Positions 1 to 8,416 of a DNA stretch of 64,000 bases are shown here, piece after piece; position 1 is the stretch's first letter; every line of letters begins with the position of its first letter. The stretch is from Haladaptatus pallidirubidus. GTDB lineage: Archaea > Halobacteriota > Halobacteria > Halobacteriales > Haladaptataceae. Below the pieces are notes generated by a model that saw only the letters and a list, made by a program, of their open reading frames with translations, made no database searches and was not told the origin of the DNA. The position numbers were made by a program, and so were the translations under genes. The stretch covers positions 248,001-312,000 of the forward strand of contig NZ_CP085305.1 in assembly GCF_020700235.1 (NCBI RefSeq). Reading direction: 5' to 3'.

Positions 1-25
1 GCCGCGTTCCTTTGCCGCCGCACAT
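1..25 (-). CDS. cobY: CobY-like cobinamide-phosphate guanylyltransferase, first 8 codons only
   Basis: Only the N-terminus is in the window. The ATG at 25-23 overlaps the TGA of cobS as ATGA, so it is translationally coupled. The visible residues read MCGGKGTR, the glycine-rich nucleotide-binding start (GGxGTR) of nucleotidyltransferases. Archaeal CobY transfers GMP to adenosylcobinamide phosphate, and cobY next to cobS and cbiB is a standard archaeal order. The identity rests on eight residues plus context. Confidence 0.6.
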
Positions 26-765
26 CAAAAGAGCGTCCACGTGACCACCCCCACGTGAAGTGCGACCAACCGGGAAAGTTCGTTGGCAGCTCCGAACACG
101 TCCCCGCTGACGCCACCGAGCCACGACCGTGACCACTGACCAACTGTAGCGGTTGTGAGTAGACCGGCACTCATCGTTACGATACCGACCAGCGGAGGCC
201 ATAAGAGAGCTACCGCCGGAATCGAGACGATAACCGCAATGATAAATCCTCGGGGAGTCTGTTCGATGAGTTGTGAGCCCAATCCTTCGTGTGCGGGCGA
301 TCCGAACGCTGCCAATCCCGCCATTCCGAGTTTCGCGCTCACCTCCGCGGTGATGACGATGGCGACGATAGTTCCGAGCGGAAGCGCGACCAACTCGACT
401 GCAGCGAGCGCAAGTCCAGCAATAAGGAGAGAAACGGCGAGAAGGGCTCCAACGCCAACGTCCGTATCTTTCATCACGGCACGACGTTTCTCCGCACCGT
501 GTACCACTGCAGCGTCGCCGAGGTCAGCCAGTCCGTCGATGTGATTAATTCCCGTAACTCCATACACGGTCACGAGGAACAATGCAGCACCGATGGACGC
601 GGGAAGTGGAAACAGGAGTGGAACGGCGAGGAATGCACCGATAACATATCCTGCCAGAGGGAATGCTGCCGAGGTATGCCGAAACGCGTCCCACGCAGCT
701 TCATCGTGACCGATCGGTAGACGACTCAAAAACCCGAGCGCGCCACGAACCGCCGTCAGAACCAT
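25..765 (-). CDS. cobS: Adenosylcobinamide-GDP ribazoletransferase (cobalamin synthase)
   Basis: Joins adenosylcobinamide-GDP to alpha-ribazole (or its phosphate) in the last steps of B12 assembly; integral membrane enzyme. The start at 765 (MVLTAVRGALGF) gives 246 aa, the usual CobS length. A longer frame upstream to 966 encodes only an arginine-rich shadow of cbiB. Family marks are DGLAD at about residues 77-81 and KDTDVGVGAL at about 99-108, with hydrophobic helices throughout. The start lies inside the 3' end of cbiB (10-base overlap), so the genes are coupled. Confidence 0.93.
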   Translation of the reverse strand: MVLTAVRGALGFLSRLPIGHDEAAWDAFRHTSAAFPLAGYVIGAFLAVPLLFPLPASIGAALFLVTVYGVTGINHIDGLADLGDAAVVHGAEKRRAVMKDTDVGVGALLAVSLLIAGLALAAVELVALPLGTIVAIVITAEVSAKLGMAGLAAFGSPAHEGLGSQLIEQTPRGFIIAVIVSIPAVALLWPPLVGIVTMSAGLLTTATVGQWSRSWLGGVSGDVFGAANELSRLVALHVGVVTWTLF

Positions 766-1658
766 GCGATTACCCCCGTCGAGATGTAAGCGAGGAGGCT
801 CGCTCGTCGGACTATCTGCACGCCTTCTCCCACGTCGGCGGCCACCGGAAGCGACGCGCGAGAATTGAGCGCGTAAACTCCCGGCTTTTCGAACCGGACG
901 TCGAGCACCGCGGAGAGGGTCGCCATCGGCCAGCCGGAATTTGGGGATGGCGGCTCGTGAGCCCACGTACGGGCTTCTGAAAGGACTGTAACTCCACCAC
1001 TACCGACCGCGATTAAGACGGCGCTGAGTCGGGACGGGATCCACATCACGATATCGTCGAGCCGTGCGCTCGCCCAGCCGACAGGTTTCGACCGATAACC
1101 CAACATCGAGTCGAGCGTGTTGACCGCCTTAACCCACGTCGCTGCGGCAGCGGCCAACGGAAGCGATACGGGCGCACAGAGGGCGAAGGCAAATAGAGAT
1201 GCAACGAGACCGTCAGCCAAATTCTCGGACAGGCTTTCGGCAACCGCGCTTCGAACCTCTCCCGGCGAGAGTGAAGACGCATCGCGCCCTGCAAGCGCTC
1301 GAATCTCCACTCTGGCAGTCTCGATATTCGTCTCGGTCAGTTCGGTCACCTCGGTCGCGGTTTCGAGGAGCATCCGCATACTCGTCGTAGTAAAGAGAAC
1401 GACGCCCGCGAGAATGCTAGCGATAAGGGGGTGAACAGCGAGAGCTAACTGACCGAGGACACCGACGGCGACGGCAGCTATCGCAGGCAGTCCCAACGCG
1501 ATTAGCACGCCGGTCTCACGAGGGGCCGACCACCCGCGGTCGGCCGCGGCAGTCGCTTTACCGAACCAAACCACTGGATGCACTCGCGTCGGCGGCTCCA
1601 TGAAGAGCCAATCTAACAAGAACGCGATCGCGACCGCAAGAAGACCGTAGAGAGTCAT
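756..1658 (-). CDS. cbiB: Adenosylcobinamide-phosphate synthase CbiB/CobD
   Basis: Attaches the aminopropanol arm to adenosylcobyric acid; membrane protein of 300 aa, full length for the family. It begins MTLYGLLAVAIAFLLDWLF and keeps the family residues PTRVHPVVWFGK near positions 23-34, plus the TWVKAVNTLDSMLGYR segment. It overlaps the upstream HAD gene by four bases (ATGA) and the downstream cobS by ten, so the block is one transcription unit. Confidence 0.93.
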   Translation of the reverse strand: MTLYGLLAVAIAFLLDWLFMEPPTRVHPVVWFGKATAAADRGWSAPRETGVLIALGLPAIAAVAVGVLGQLALAVHPLIASILAGVVLFTTTSMRMLLETATEVTELTETNIETARVEIRALAGRDASSLSPGEVRSAVAESLSENLADGLVASLFAFALCAPVSLPLAAAAATWVKAVNTLDSMLGYRSKPVGWASARLDDIVMWIPSRLSAVLIAVGSGGVTVLSEARTWAHEPPSPNSGWPMATLSAVLDVRFEKPGVYALNSRASLPVAADVGEGVQIVRRASLLAYISTGVIAWF

Positions 1659-2344
1659 TGAGTCCGCTCCATTTCCCGCGGAATGTCGCTCAGCGAAACG
1701 TTATCGAGGAGGATTACGCTGGCTCCCACTTCGGTTGCTCCGCCGTCCGTTTCTGGATCGTCACCGACGTGGATGAGTTCGGAGGGCGGAACGCCGAGAC
1801 GACCGGTAATTTCGCGAAATGCGCGTTCATCTGGCTTCCGCCATCCGCATTCAACACTACTGACGACCGCATCGAAAACGTCCAGGTTAAGCTCGGACTG
1901 AGAAAGGGCATATCGTACAAGTCCAGGAACGCTGCAGTTCGAGAGAATTCCAACTGATCCGTAATCGTTAGCGACGGCAACAGCAGTTTGGGCGTCAGTT
2001 CGTGTGCAAACAGGAGCTTTGAACGCGTCGAGGAGTGCCGCTCGAATAACTGAATTTGAGGTGCTTATGCCACGATCTTCCAGTGCCGCATCCACGTGTT
2101 TGTCAAGTGAGAGTTCCGCGCCGGGAGGAGTATCGATGTAGGGGGTTGTATAGATGCGCTCCCAATCCGAAGGGACGGAAATATCTCGTTCGGTGAGTGC
2201 AGTCCCAACGGCTTGTGCGGGGTCGTCTGGAGGTGTGACTTCGACGAGCGTCCCGAAGAGGTCAAACGAAACTGCCACAACCGGTCGATATGTAGCCCAT
2301 CTATTTGAAAGAGGAGGAATTCCTGGCTCTACTAGTTCCTCCAA
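1655..2344 (-). CDS. HAD-superfamily hydrolase heading the cobalamin operon
   Basis: 229 aa. HAD motif I is SFDLFGTLV with the nucleophile Asp at about residue 28, motif II is GILSNCS, and motif IV is HVGDDPETD followed by GA. The cap region is small and helical. It is coupled to cbiB by an ATGA overlap and is the first gene of the unit. The reaction is not shown by the sequence. Because the pathway needs a phosphatase for the lower-ligand or cobalamin-phosphate step, a role there is a reasonable inference. The first 20 residues are poorly conserved-looking, so a later start is possible. Confidence 0.8.
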   Translation of the reverse strand: MEELVEPGIPPLSNRWATYRPVVAVSFDLFGTLVEVTPPDDPAQAVGTALTERDISVPSDWERIYTTPYIDTPPGAELSLDKHVDAALEDRGISTSNSVIRAALLDAFKAPVCTRTDAQTAVAVANDYGSVGILSNCSVPGLVRYALSQSELNLDVFDAVVSSVECGWRKPDERAFREITGRLGVPPSELIHVGDDPETDGGATEVGASVILLDNVSLSDIPREMERTQ

Positions 2345-2450
2345 TTAGAATCGTCAAAGAAATGGCCGTTTGTTGTATTAGTTCGCTCGCCGCTATCGCT
2401 CATCGACTTTATTCTGTATGCTAGAAAACAACATACCAGCCACAGTGGAA

Positions 2451-2570
2451 TCAAAAATTACGGAACCGTGCAGGTTCTCGATGTAGTCTCAGTTGCTTAG
2501 AGACTTGTTCGCCTGGGTTAGCGGTCAGCGTCATCTCACTCGTTTCAGGCGCGGGTTCGTCTGCTGTCAT
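2451..2570 (-). pseudogene. Truncated stub after the ArsR gene (possible AHSA1/SRPBCC start)
   Basis: An ATG at 2570-2568 overlaps the ArsR stop as ATGA and opens a 39-codon frame beginning MTADEPAPETSEMTLT. In haloarchaea an ArsR gene coupled in this way is often followed by an AHSA1-type SRPBCC gene whose N-terminus looks like this. The residues after MTLT do not resemble that domain and the frame stops at 2453. I read it as the first ~16 codons of a partner gene cut off by a deletion; the family is uncertain. Confidence 0.35.
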
Positions 2571-2905
2571 TGGTCTTCGTTCTCCAGATGGTTAACCAGT
2601 GTATCCAATCGATCTTCCCAGAGGACGCGGTACCGGGTCAACCAGCCGAACGCCGCGCTCAGTGGGGCAGCATCCAAATGGCAGCGGCGAACGCGTCCGT
2701 CTTGCTTGACCTCGATTAGACCCGCTTCCTCCAGCACACGGAGGTGCTAGGAGATTGCGGCCAGAGAGACGTCGTGGGACTCGGCTAACTCACTGACGCA
2801 CTTTGGTTCGGCGGCCACCTATTCGATAAGTGTTCGCCGAGTCGGATGCGCTAGGACCTTGGAGATCGAGTCGAGGTCCAGGTCGTCCGGCGGTTGTTCA
2901 ACCAT
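2567..2905 (-). pseudogene. ArsR-family winged-helix regulator with two in-frame TAG stops
   Basis: Reading through from ATG 2905 gives 112 codons of a convincing ArsR repressor: ISKVLAHPTRRTLIE, then CVSELAESHDVSLAAIS, then HLRVLEEAGLIEVKQDGR. TAG interrupts at codon 29 (2821-2819) and codon 53 (2749-2747). The second falls where the family usually has Gln (ISQHLRVL), so a CAG-to-TAG change is the simplest origin. No base has been inserted or lost. Family function is ligand- or stress-responsive repression; this copy should give only a 28-residue peptide. Confidence 0.85.
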
Positions 2906-2931
2906 CCGGTTAAACGTTTGCCCTCCCGTCT

Positions 2932-2951
2932 ATTTAACCTATTGGTCAAAT
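2932..2951. promoter_or_regulatory. Imperfect palindrome upstream of the dead ArsR gene (operator candidate)
   Basis: ATTTAACC-TATT-GGTCAAAT is an 8-bp inverted repeat with one mismatch and a 4-base spacer, 27-46 bases upstream of the ArsR start. That is where a haloarchaeal BRE/TATA element lies, so a bound repressor would block transcription. Autoregulation is inferred from position. Confidence 0.5.
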
Positions 2952-3211
2952 AACCAGGGAGGTCTTGGAATCGGGTATCGAAGCCGACTACCGGCCAGAG
3001 GTATCGTGGAGAACAATTTGTAGTACTGCGAGGTGACGAGTAGATTCGCCCGCTGGTCGAACGTTAGCGTCGGTAAACACCTAAGGCTCCTCTTTTCAAG
3101 AGTAATGTTAATTTAATTTATTTTCAGATTTATAATAATATATTAGAGGTGTTGCAATGAAAAACCGTCTTTCCCATCAAGTCAATACCGTTCCCGAACT
3201 TCTAGTTTAGT
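2952..3211. other. Intergenic region with A/T block
   Basis: No gene seen. Bases about 3107-3150 are nearly pure A/T and precede the HTH-10 gene by about 60 bases; they probably contain its promoter. The remainder is unremarkable. Confidence 0.5.
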
Positions 3212-3886
3212 ATGGCAGTCATTGCTGAGCTCACCATGCGTCCACAGGAGTTCCAACTTGGCGAACTCCTTACCGCCGATCCCAACCTCTCTGTCGAATT
3301 CGAGAAGCTCGTTCCGGTCGGTGAAAATGTGTTACCACTATTTTGGGTGCGTGGAGAAGATGTAGATACCTTTGAACAGCGCGTCCATGACAACGAAGAT
3401 GTGATTGATCTCCAACGAATTGACCGAACCGCCGACCGGACACTATACGCAATCGAATGGTCACTTCCCCCTGACTCCTTTTTTGAAGCTCTCGTTGAGA
3501 CGAACGCTACAATCCTGGATGCGAGAGGTCACGGAAATGAAAGTTGGCAATTTCGACTGCTCTTTCCCTCACACGAGCACCTCTCGGAATTTCACGCCCT
3601 TAGCCAAGAAAGCGAGATCTCATTCGATCTTGGCACCGTCTACACGGTTCGTGACATGGGTGCCGACCTCAACAACGTCTTCCTCTCACAGAAACAGCGG
3701 GAAGCGCTTGAATTAGCGCTTTCACGTGGTTATTTTGACTCACCGCGTACCGTCGCGCTCGACGAACTTGCTGCGGAATTCGATATTAGCTCACAAGCAC
3801 TGTCAGATCGTCTCCGTCGTGGAACGAAAGCGATCGTTGAACAAGCGGTAGGTCTCTCGGACAACCTCCATGGACAGTCTCAATAG
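3212..3886 (+). CDS. HTH-10 (bacterio-opsin-activator type) transcriptional regulator
   Basis: 224 aa, cytoplasmic. The N-terminal ~150 residues form the sensor-like domain seen in haloarchaeal Bat-type regulators (MAVIAELTMRPQEFQLGELL). Residues ~155-210 form the HTH-10 domain: LSQKQREALELALSRGYFDSP, a glycine-rich linker, then DISSQALSDRLRRGTKAIV as recognition helix. The target is unknown. The neighbouring DUF7344 gene starts 80 bases downstream, and the two may act together. The ATG at 3212 follows a stop-rich leader and no better start exists. Confidence 0.9.
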   Translation: MAVIAELTMRPQEFQLGELLTADPNLSVEFEKLVPVGENVLPLFWVRGEDVDTFEQRVHDNEDVIDLQRIDRTADRTLYAIEWSLPPDSFFEALVETNATILDARGHGNESWQFRLLFPSHEHLSEFHALSQESEISFDLGTVYTVRDMGADLNNVFLSQKQREALELALSRGYFDSPRTVALDELAAEFDISSQALSDRLRRGTKAIVEQAVGLSDNLHGQSQ

Positions 3887-3965
3887 CTTCGTCCTCCGCC
3901 CTCACTTAAAAAGGCTTGATGAGGCAAGAACAGTCACAAGGGATGGTATCCGCTAACAGTAAGTA

Positions 3966-4355
3966 ATGAAAGTGCCATCCGACGAAAGAGAGCAACTAAC
4001 CTGGGGAGAACCACCTAACGATGACGTTTCGTTTGCGACGTTGGTGGACGTGCTAGCAGATTCGCAGCGGCATCGCCTTCTTGCAATGCTGACGGATACG
4101 GGCGGAACCGTTTCGGTTGATGAGCTCACGACGCGGCTCGTCGAGCACGCCCAAACGAATCGATCATCAACAGCAGCATCGTCAGCGGTGGGGAATAGTA
4201 AGCAACGACTCCGAATCCGCCTACAGCATGTTCACCTCCCAAAACTCGCCGATTGCAACCTCATCAAATACGACGCGAACGCACAGACGGTCACCCCGAC
4301 GGTTTCACCGACCGCCGAAGTGATGTTAACCGATTTGCTCGCGTCAGCAAAATAG
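3966..4355 (+). CDS. DUF7344-type winged-helix protein
   Basis: 129 aa, cytoplasmic. The pattern is the haloarchaeal DUF7344 fold: FATLVDVLADSQRHRLLAML opens the helix-turn-helix, GGTVSVDELTTRLVEH is the second helix, and LQHVHLPKLADCNLIKYD is the wing, ending with VTPTVSPTAE. These proteins usually accompany regulators and are predicted to bind DNA; no target is known here. The serine/alanine-rich insert RSSTAASSAVGNSK is an ordinary linker. Confidence 0.85.
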   Translation: MKVPSDEREQLTWGEPPNDDVSFATLVDVLADSQRHRLLAMLTDTGGTVSVDELTTRLVEHAQTNRSSTAASSAVGNSKQRLRIRLQHVHLPKLADCNLIKYDANAQTVTPTVSPTAEVMLTDLLASAK

Positions 4356-4411
4356 TATCTGTGGAATACATCCCATAAATTGGTTAAACAGTACCAATAG
4401 GACAGTTCCGT

Positions 4412-5260
4412 TCAGTTCGACCAAGGTACCCGTAGCGATTGGTAGTAGCTAATATTAATCACGTCCCAATGGTGTCCCTTGGCAGCTAACCGCCGTTTGA
4501 AATCCGGCCATGACGTCCGCAATTTCGGTGACCAGCCGAGTTCAGCAACAGCTGATAGCCTCGGGAATAGCATAAACACGATATCGTATAGCGTTTCCAA
4601 CCAGAGCGCCATTTCCGGCCCTTTCACGGACGATTCACTTACTCGGTTAGTTTTGGCTAAATCTTGATTTCGATTCGCAAACCCTAATCGTCGGTTAGGT
4701 CAAGATGAAGGAAGTCCACCATGTACTGCGCAAGATAGTCGAGATACTGTTTGATTTTATTAACAGAAAAGAAATGATGTGCAACAGATAGATGTACTCC
4801 ACAGTATGAAAAACGCGGATAGTCGAGGATATATCTGCCGGGGATTGCCTAGGACTCAGACTCCTCCGTCACTTTCAATTGACGTTGGCAGTAGTTGGCG
4901 TAACGTCTGAACACCGGCAAAGAGACGACTCGGAGCGTTTGGACGTGTCGTGCTGCAGTTGTTGACATTCAACCGACTCCCCTCATCTCCGACTAATTTG
5001 GAAGCACCTGAAAACATTAGAAATACTGTCCGTCGGTGCTTCGCTTGTGGTATCGACGATTGGTAACCGGTAACCCGTTGATGGGTGTAGAATGCCAGCA
5101 AGAAACTCTGCGACCTCCATTGTCTCCTCCGAGTTGATGCGGGTTACCGTATCTAACGTTATCGAATGTTCACTCTCCGTTGATTTGGCATTGACTGGGG
5201 CAGGAACTGCATTTCCAACCGACTCAAATCTTCGTTCTTCATGCGTTCTGTTTGTTAGAT
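4412..5260 (-). pseudogene. Ruined GH20 beta-N-acetylhexosaminidase
   Basis: Both ends of a GH20 enzyme survive on the minus strand. About 5260-5000 encodes the N-terminal GH20b domain: ITLDTVTRI, VAEFLAGILHPSTGYRLPIVD, then after a frameshift near 5010 GDEGSRLNV and LFAGVQTLRQLLP. About 4660-4412 encodes the C-terminus of the barrel: MLFPRLSAVAELGWSP, DFKRRLA, YYQSLRVPW. About 200-300 residues of the catalytic barrel, including the usual Asp-Glu pair, are missing. The intact enzyme would remove terminal GlcNAc from chitin or murein fragments. No start codon is obvious. Confidence 0.8.
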
Positions 5261-5672
5261 AATGTAACGTCGCCTCCGGAAACGCCGCTGGAAATGACCC
5301 CCTACGGTTACCATCACCCGTAGTAAGTTACGCCAATTCTTCGCAGTGTTATTATTTATTTAATATATTATATTTTATATAATATTTTGAGATACATTAT
5401 CAATGATTAATTACGCGACCGAGTTCATAATCCCTGTCTACCGTTTCGCGCGGTCGAAATGTCCCACTCAATCGTTTCGAAAGAAATGTTCTCCGACTCT
5501 TGATACACTACTTACCAATTATTAGATCAGAAAAACCAACGTAAAGTAGGATGGTAGTTCCATACACCCAGTTCTCACGCACGGTCGCACTGAGAAGGTA
5601 ATTTTGTCTACTTCGAGCGCATCTTGGGTCTGCAACCACGCTGGTTTGCGCTTTCGGCAAAAAGTTAGCGGG
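5261..5672. other. AT-rich intergenic region
   Basis: No gene seen. Bases about 5347-5390 are almost pure A/T. No paired inverted repeat of insertion-sequence length was found. Confidence 0.5.
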
Positions 5673-5951
5673 TTATTTACTGCGGAGTTTTTTCCGGACA
5701 GAATCCATCATGTTGGTCGGATTCATTCGTTTTTCCATCCGTTTTTGGTTGAAGTAGCTTGCAAACGCGAGGAGCGTTGGAGGCCACAATCCGATGAATA
5801 TCCCCTGTGTCCTGTTGCCTCGGATGAAGAACTGGTACCAGGACAAGCCAACGGACGCAATAGCTGCGAGTACAATTGGATCCTGTGCGGATTCACCTGC
5901 TGCTTTTTGTTCTGGCCGTCCCATCATTTTTTCTTGACTTTCACCCATCAT
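5673..5951 (-). CDS. Small membrane protein of unknown function
   Basis: 92 aa. A hydrophilic, glutamine-rich N-terminus (MMGESQEKMMGRPEQ) precedes two likely membrane segments, IVLAAIASVGLSWYQFFI and GIFIGLWPPTLLAFASYF, and a very basic tail with KRMEKRMNP and VRKKLRSK, expected to face the cytoplasm. It stands alone. I recognise no family. The clear two-helix topology and positive-inside tail argue that it is real. Confidence 0.6.
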   Translation of the reverse strand: MMGESQEKMMGRPEQKAAGESAQDPIVLAAIASVGLSWYQFFIRGNRTQGIFIGLWPPTLLAFASYFNQKRMEKRMNPTNMMDSVRKKLRSK

Positions 5952-6278
5952 TCCGAATGCAGTGACTATCGGTAGTTGGTTAACTGTGGTGGCAATTGCA
6001 TTCGTCGTTCATTTGAATGATTTGAGAGGGGTAAATAGATAAGGAGCCGAAGGCGCATCGCGTGAGCTAAAAATCGACTCGAGTGATTCGTGAAGTCGAG
6101 GACAGATGTTTTACAGAAACATAAGTTGGAGCATTTCGTGCCTGCTCATTGTTTCAATGGTATCGTATCTATTTCCAGCTACTGGTGATAGACATAAAGT
6201 CATTCCCTAAACGGAGATTCTCAAATAACGCCTGTTTCAAACCAGGAGTGTTATTTATGTCTGCCTCTGAAACCGGGT
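5952..6278. other. Intergenic region
   Basis: No gene or repeat recognised; it lies between a leftward and a rightward small gene and must carry both promoters. Confidence 0.4.
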
Positions 6279-6452
6279 GTGACTACCTTTGAACCGTCTT
6301 TTGACGAAGGTCGAGAATTAGCTAGCAGTGGGTACCGAATTACCGTCGATGAGGGCCGCGAATCGTTTTTTGCAATTTGTATTGAAGAACCGGATAACGA
6401 AACGGCGTGGATTATGTCGGACACCGTTCGATCACTGGGTGCAATGCGGTAG
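6279..6452 (+). CDS. Small haloarchaeal protein (57 aa), DUF7331-like
   Basis: Starting at GTG 6279 (VTTFEPSFDEG) the frame runs 57 codons to TAG 6450. The core GYRITVDEGR, FFAICIEEPDNETAWIMSD, ending TVRSL, has the look of short haloarchaeal proteins ending in an AWI-SD motif, which I associate with DUF7331. Function unknown; probably a soluble single-domain protein. The family link is a recollection of pattern, not a search result. GTG is the only reasonable start in frame. Confidence 0.55.
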   Translation: MTTFEPSFDEGRELASSGYRITVDEGRESFFAICIEEPDNETAWIMSDTVRSLGAMR

Positions 6453-6861
6453 GCCGACGCTCTTGGGCGGCCACCTCTGCAGGGATACGACGGAGTATGC
6501 AAAATTAAGACAATGAAAAGATGACGACTGGGATAGACGAGAGAAAACGCGATATTTCTGGCCAATATATGGAGAAAACTATCGATGAGGATATTCTGCG
6601 GGCAGTTCGTAAATCAGAGTTTGTCGTGGATTTCTGTGGGTAGTCCGACGACTGCACCTCACCTTTCGTGTTCCGACATACCATGGAGTTCGATAGAAAT
6701 TCCGTTAATCATCGATTTACGCATGCCTAATCGCTTTATAGAAAACTTTCAGGAAGCGGGTGATAGTTGGTAGTCTACGTCAATCATGGACATTTATTAT
6801 ATTTTTTCTCAATGCTCCACAAGGAATTTATACGCAACTACCATATGTCGCAGTAGATTCT
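6453..6861. other. Intergenic region before the MATE gene
   Basis: No gene recognised. An open frame in phase with the MATE gene reaches back to ATG 6760, but its residues are not MATE-like. Confidence 0.4.
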
Positions 6862-8298
6862 GTGGAACTCAAATCATACAACCCCGTGAGAGGTGTTCTC
6901 CTTCAGGTTGGCCATCTATTGGTTGCGCTGAACCTGATCGATGAGCATCGGGTCTACCACGCCACCAGACTTGCATGGCCCCGAATTATTACCGGCGTTG
7001 CCCGGATGTCGAAATCAGCAGCGGATATTGCAATGGTCGGGGTGGCGGTGGGTCCCGCGGCAATTGCAGGTATCGGCTTTGCATCCCCGTTCTGGGGGCT
7101 CGCATTTTCGTTTGGTGGCGGGATCGCAGACGGAACAATCGGGCTTATCTCACAGCGGTTTAGTGCGAACCGATACGACGAACTCAACCGCATCGTCAAA
7201 ACGAGCACGTTTTTAGCGGTGGCTATAACGATACCGCTAGCGCTCCTTCTTTGGTTCCTCCCTCACACCCTGATTTCACTCGTTGGCTCCGATAGCCTTG
7301 CAATCGAATATGGAGCGACCTATCTCCGAGTTGTTGCGCTTGGGATACCCTTCGCAGCAGCGAACCTGATCGGAAGCCGAACGCTAGTCGGTGCTGATAA
7401 CGCACGGATTCCGATGCTCCTCCGTGCTGGTGGCGCAGTGTTGAACATTAGCATCAATGCCGTTCTTATCTTTGGTCTTGGCTTCGGAGTTCTTGGCGCA
7501 GCGATCGGAACGGTTGTCAGCACAGCCCTCGTGACGATTTTCTTTGCGTGGGGATTCACAGTGGGAACGCTCCCCCTGATCGGAGCGTTCCCTGTGACGA
7601 TTACTCTCGATGACACGCACGTCGATCAGGCACTCATGCAGCAAATTACAGATATTGGAACACCGCTCGTTCTTACGAACCTCGCCCGAACCGGAGGTCA
7701 GCTCCCTTTAATCGCCATTGTTGGCCTCTTCGGACCAAACGTAGTTGCTGCATTCGTCATCGCGCTTCGGATTCGAGCACTTATGGATACACCTGGTTGG
7801 GGATTGAGCCTTGCTTCGAGCAGCCTTGTCGGGCAAGCACTTGGGACGGGTGCCGAACAGAAAGCCGAAGGTTACGCGAGAGACGTATTCCGATTTACAG
7901 TGTCTGTGTACGTCCTTATTGCAATCGTTGTTGCTCTCTTCTCGCACCCTATCAGTCAAGTATTCGTCAATGATCCAGCTGTCCTCCCAATAGTGAAGAA
8001 TTTAATCTACGCGACATGTGTGAGCGTCGTTTTTTATGGTGTGATCGGAAGCGCAACAGGTCCACTCCGTGCGGGTGGCGACACACGATGGCCATTCTAT
8101 GGACAGACATTAGGACTGTATCTCTTCGCGTTACCCGTCGCATACCTCGGTGCAACAACTTCTGTTGGGCTCATTGCACTGTCTCTCACATTGATCGTCG
8201 AAACCGGCATTCCAGCGATCGTAACGTACTATCGCTTCGATGGGGGCCATTGGAAACGGATCAGTCGTTCATATAGACCAACCACAGCAAACGACTAG
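6862..8298 (+). CDS. MATE-family multidrug/metabolite exporter
   Basis: Cation-coupled efflux pump of the inner membrane, 12 predicted helices in two halves. Typical MATE segments are ARMSKSAADIAMVGVAVGP and FASPFWGLAFSFGGGIADG in the first half and NLIGSRTLVGADNARIPM further on. I chose GTG 6862 (VELKSYNPVRGVLL), which gives 478 aa and aligns with the usual haloarchaeal start NPxR. The frame is open back to ATG 6760, but that extra peptide is not MATE-like. Substrate unknown; it stands alone. Confidence 0.88.
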   Translation: MELKSYNPVRGVLLQVGHLLVALNLIDEHRVYHATRLAWPRIITGVARMSKSAADIAMVGVAVGPAAIAGIGFASPFWGLAFSFGGGIADGTIGLISQRFSANRYDELNRIVKTSTFLAVAITIPLALLLWFLPHTLISLVGSDSLAIEYGATYLRVVALGIPFAAANLIGSRTLVGADNARIPMLLRAGGAVLNISINAVLIFGLGFGVLGAAIGTVVSTALVTIFFAWGFTVGTLPLIGAFPVTITLDDTHVDQALMQQITDIGTPLVLTNLARTGGQLPLIAIVGLFGPNVVAAFVIALRIRALMDTPGWGLSLASSSLVGQALGTGAEQKAEGYARDVFRFTVSVYVLIAIVVALFSHPISQVFVNDPAVLPIVKNLIYATCVSVVFYGVIGSATGPLRAGGDTRWPFYGQTLGLYLFALPVAYLGATTSVGLIALSLTLIVETGIPAIVTYYRFDGGHWKRISRSYRPTTAND

Positions 8299-8416
8299 CG
8301 TACCAGTAGACCGCCGCAGCAGCGAGCTAAAACAGCAAGTCGATGAACTCGAAGACTATCGCGAGGATAAGGCGAAAATGCATACTGATGGAGACACGCC
8401 CGTCATCCGGCCTTGA
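8240..8416 (+). CDS. Possible 58-aa ORF overlapping the MATE 3' end
   Basis: ATG 8240 opens a frame overlapping the last 59 bases of the MATE gene and ending at TGA 8414. The middle, SSELKQQVDELEDYREDKAK, is heptad-like and acidic. The overlap and the lack of a recognised family make it doubtful; it may be the tail of a lost gene. Confidence 0.25.
   Translation: MGAIGNGSVVHIDQPQQTTSVPVDRRSSELKQQVDELEDYREDKAKMHTDGDTPVIRP

Noticed and set aside
25..966. Long 313-aa reading of cobS
   Set aside because: The first 67 codons are an arginine-rich reading of the cbiB 3' end; family homology starts at 765.
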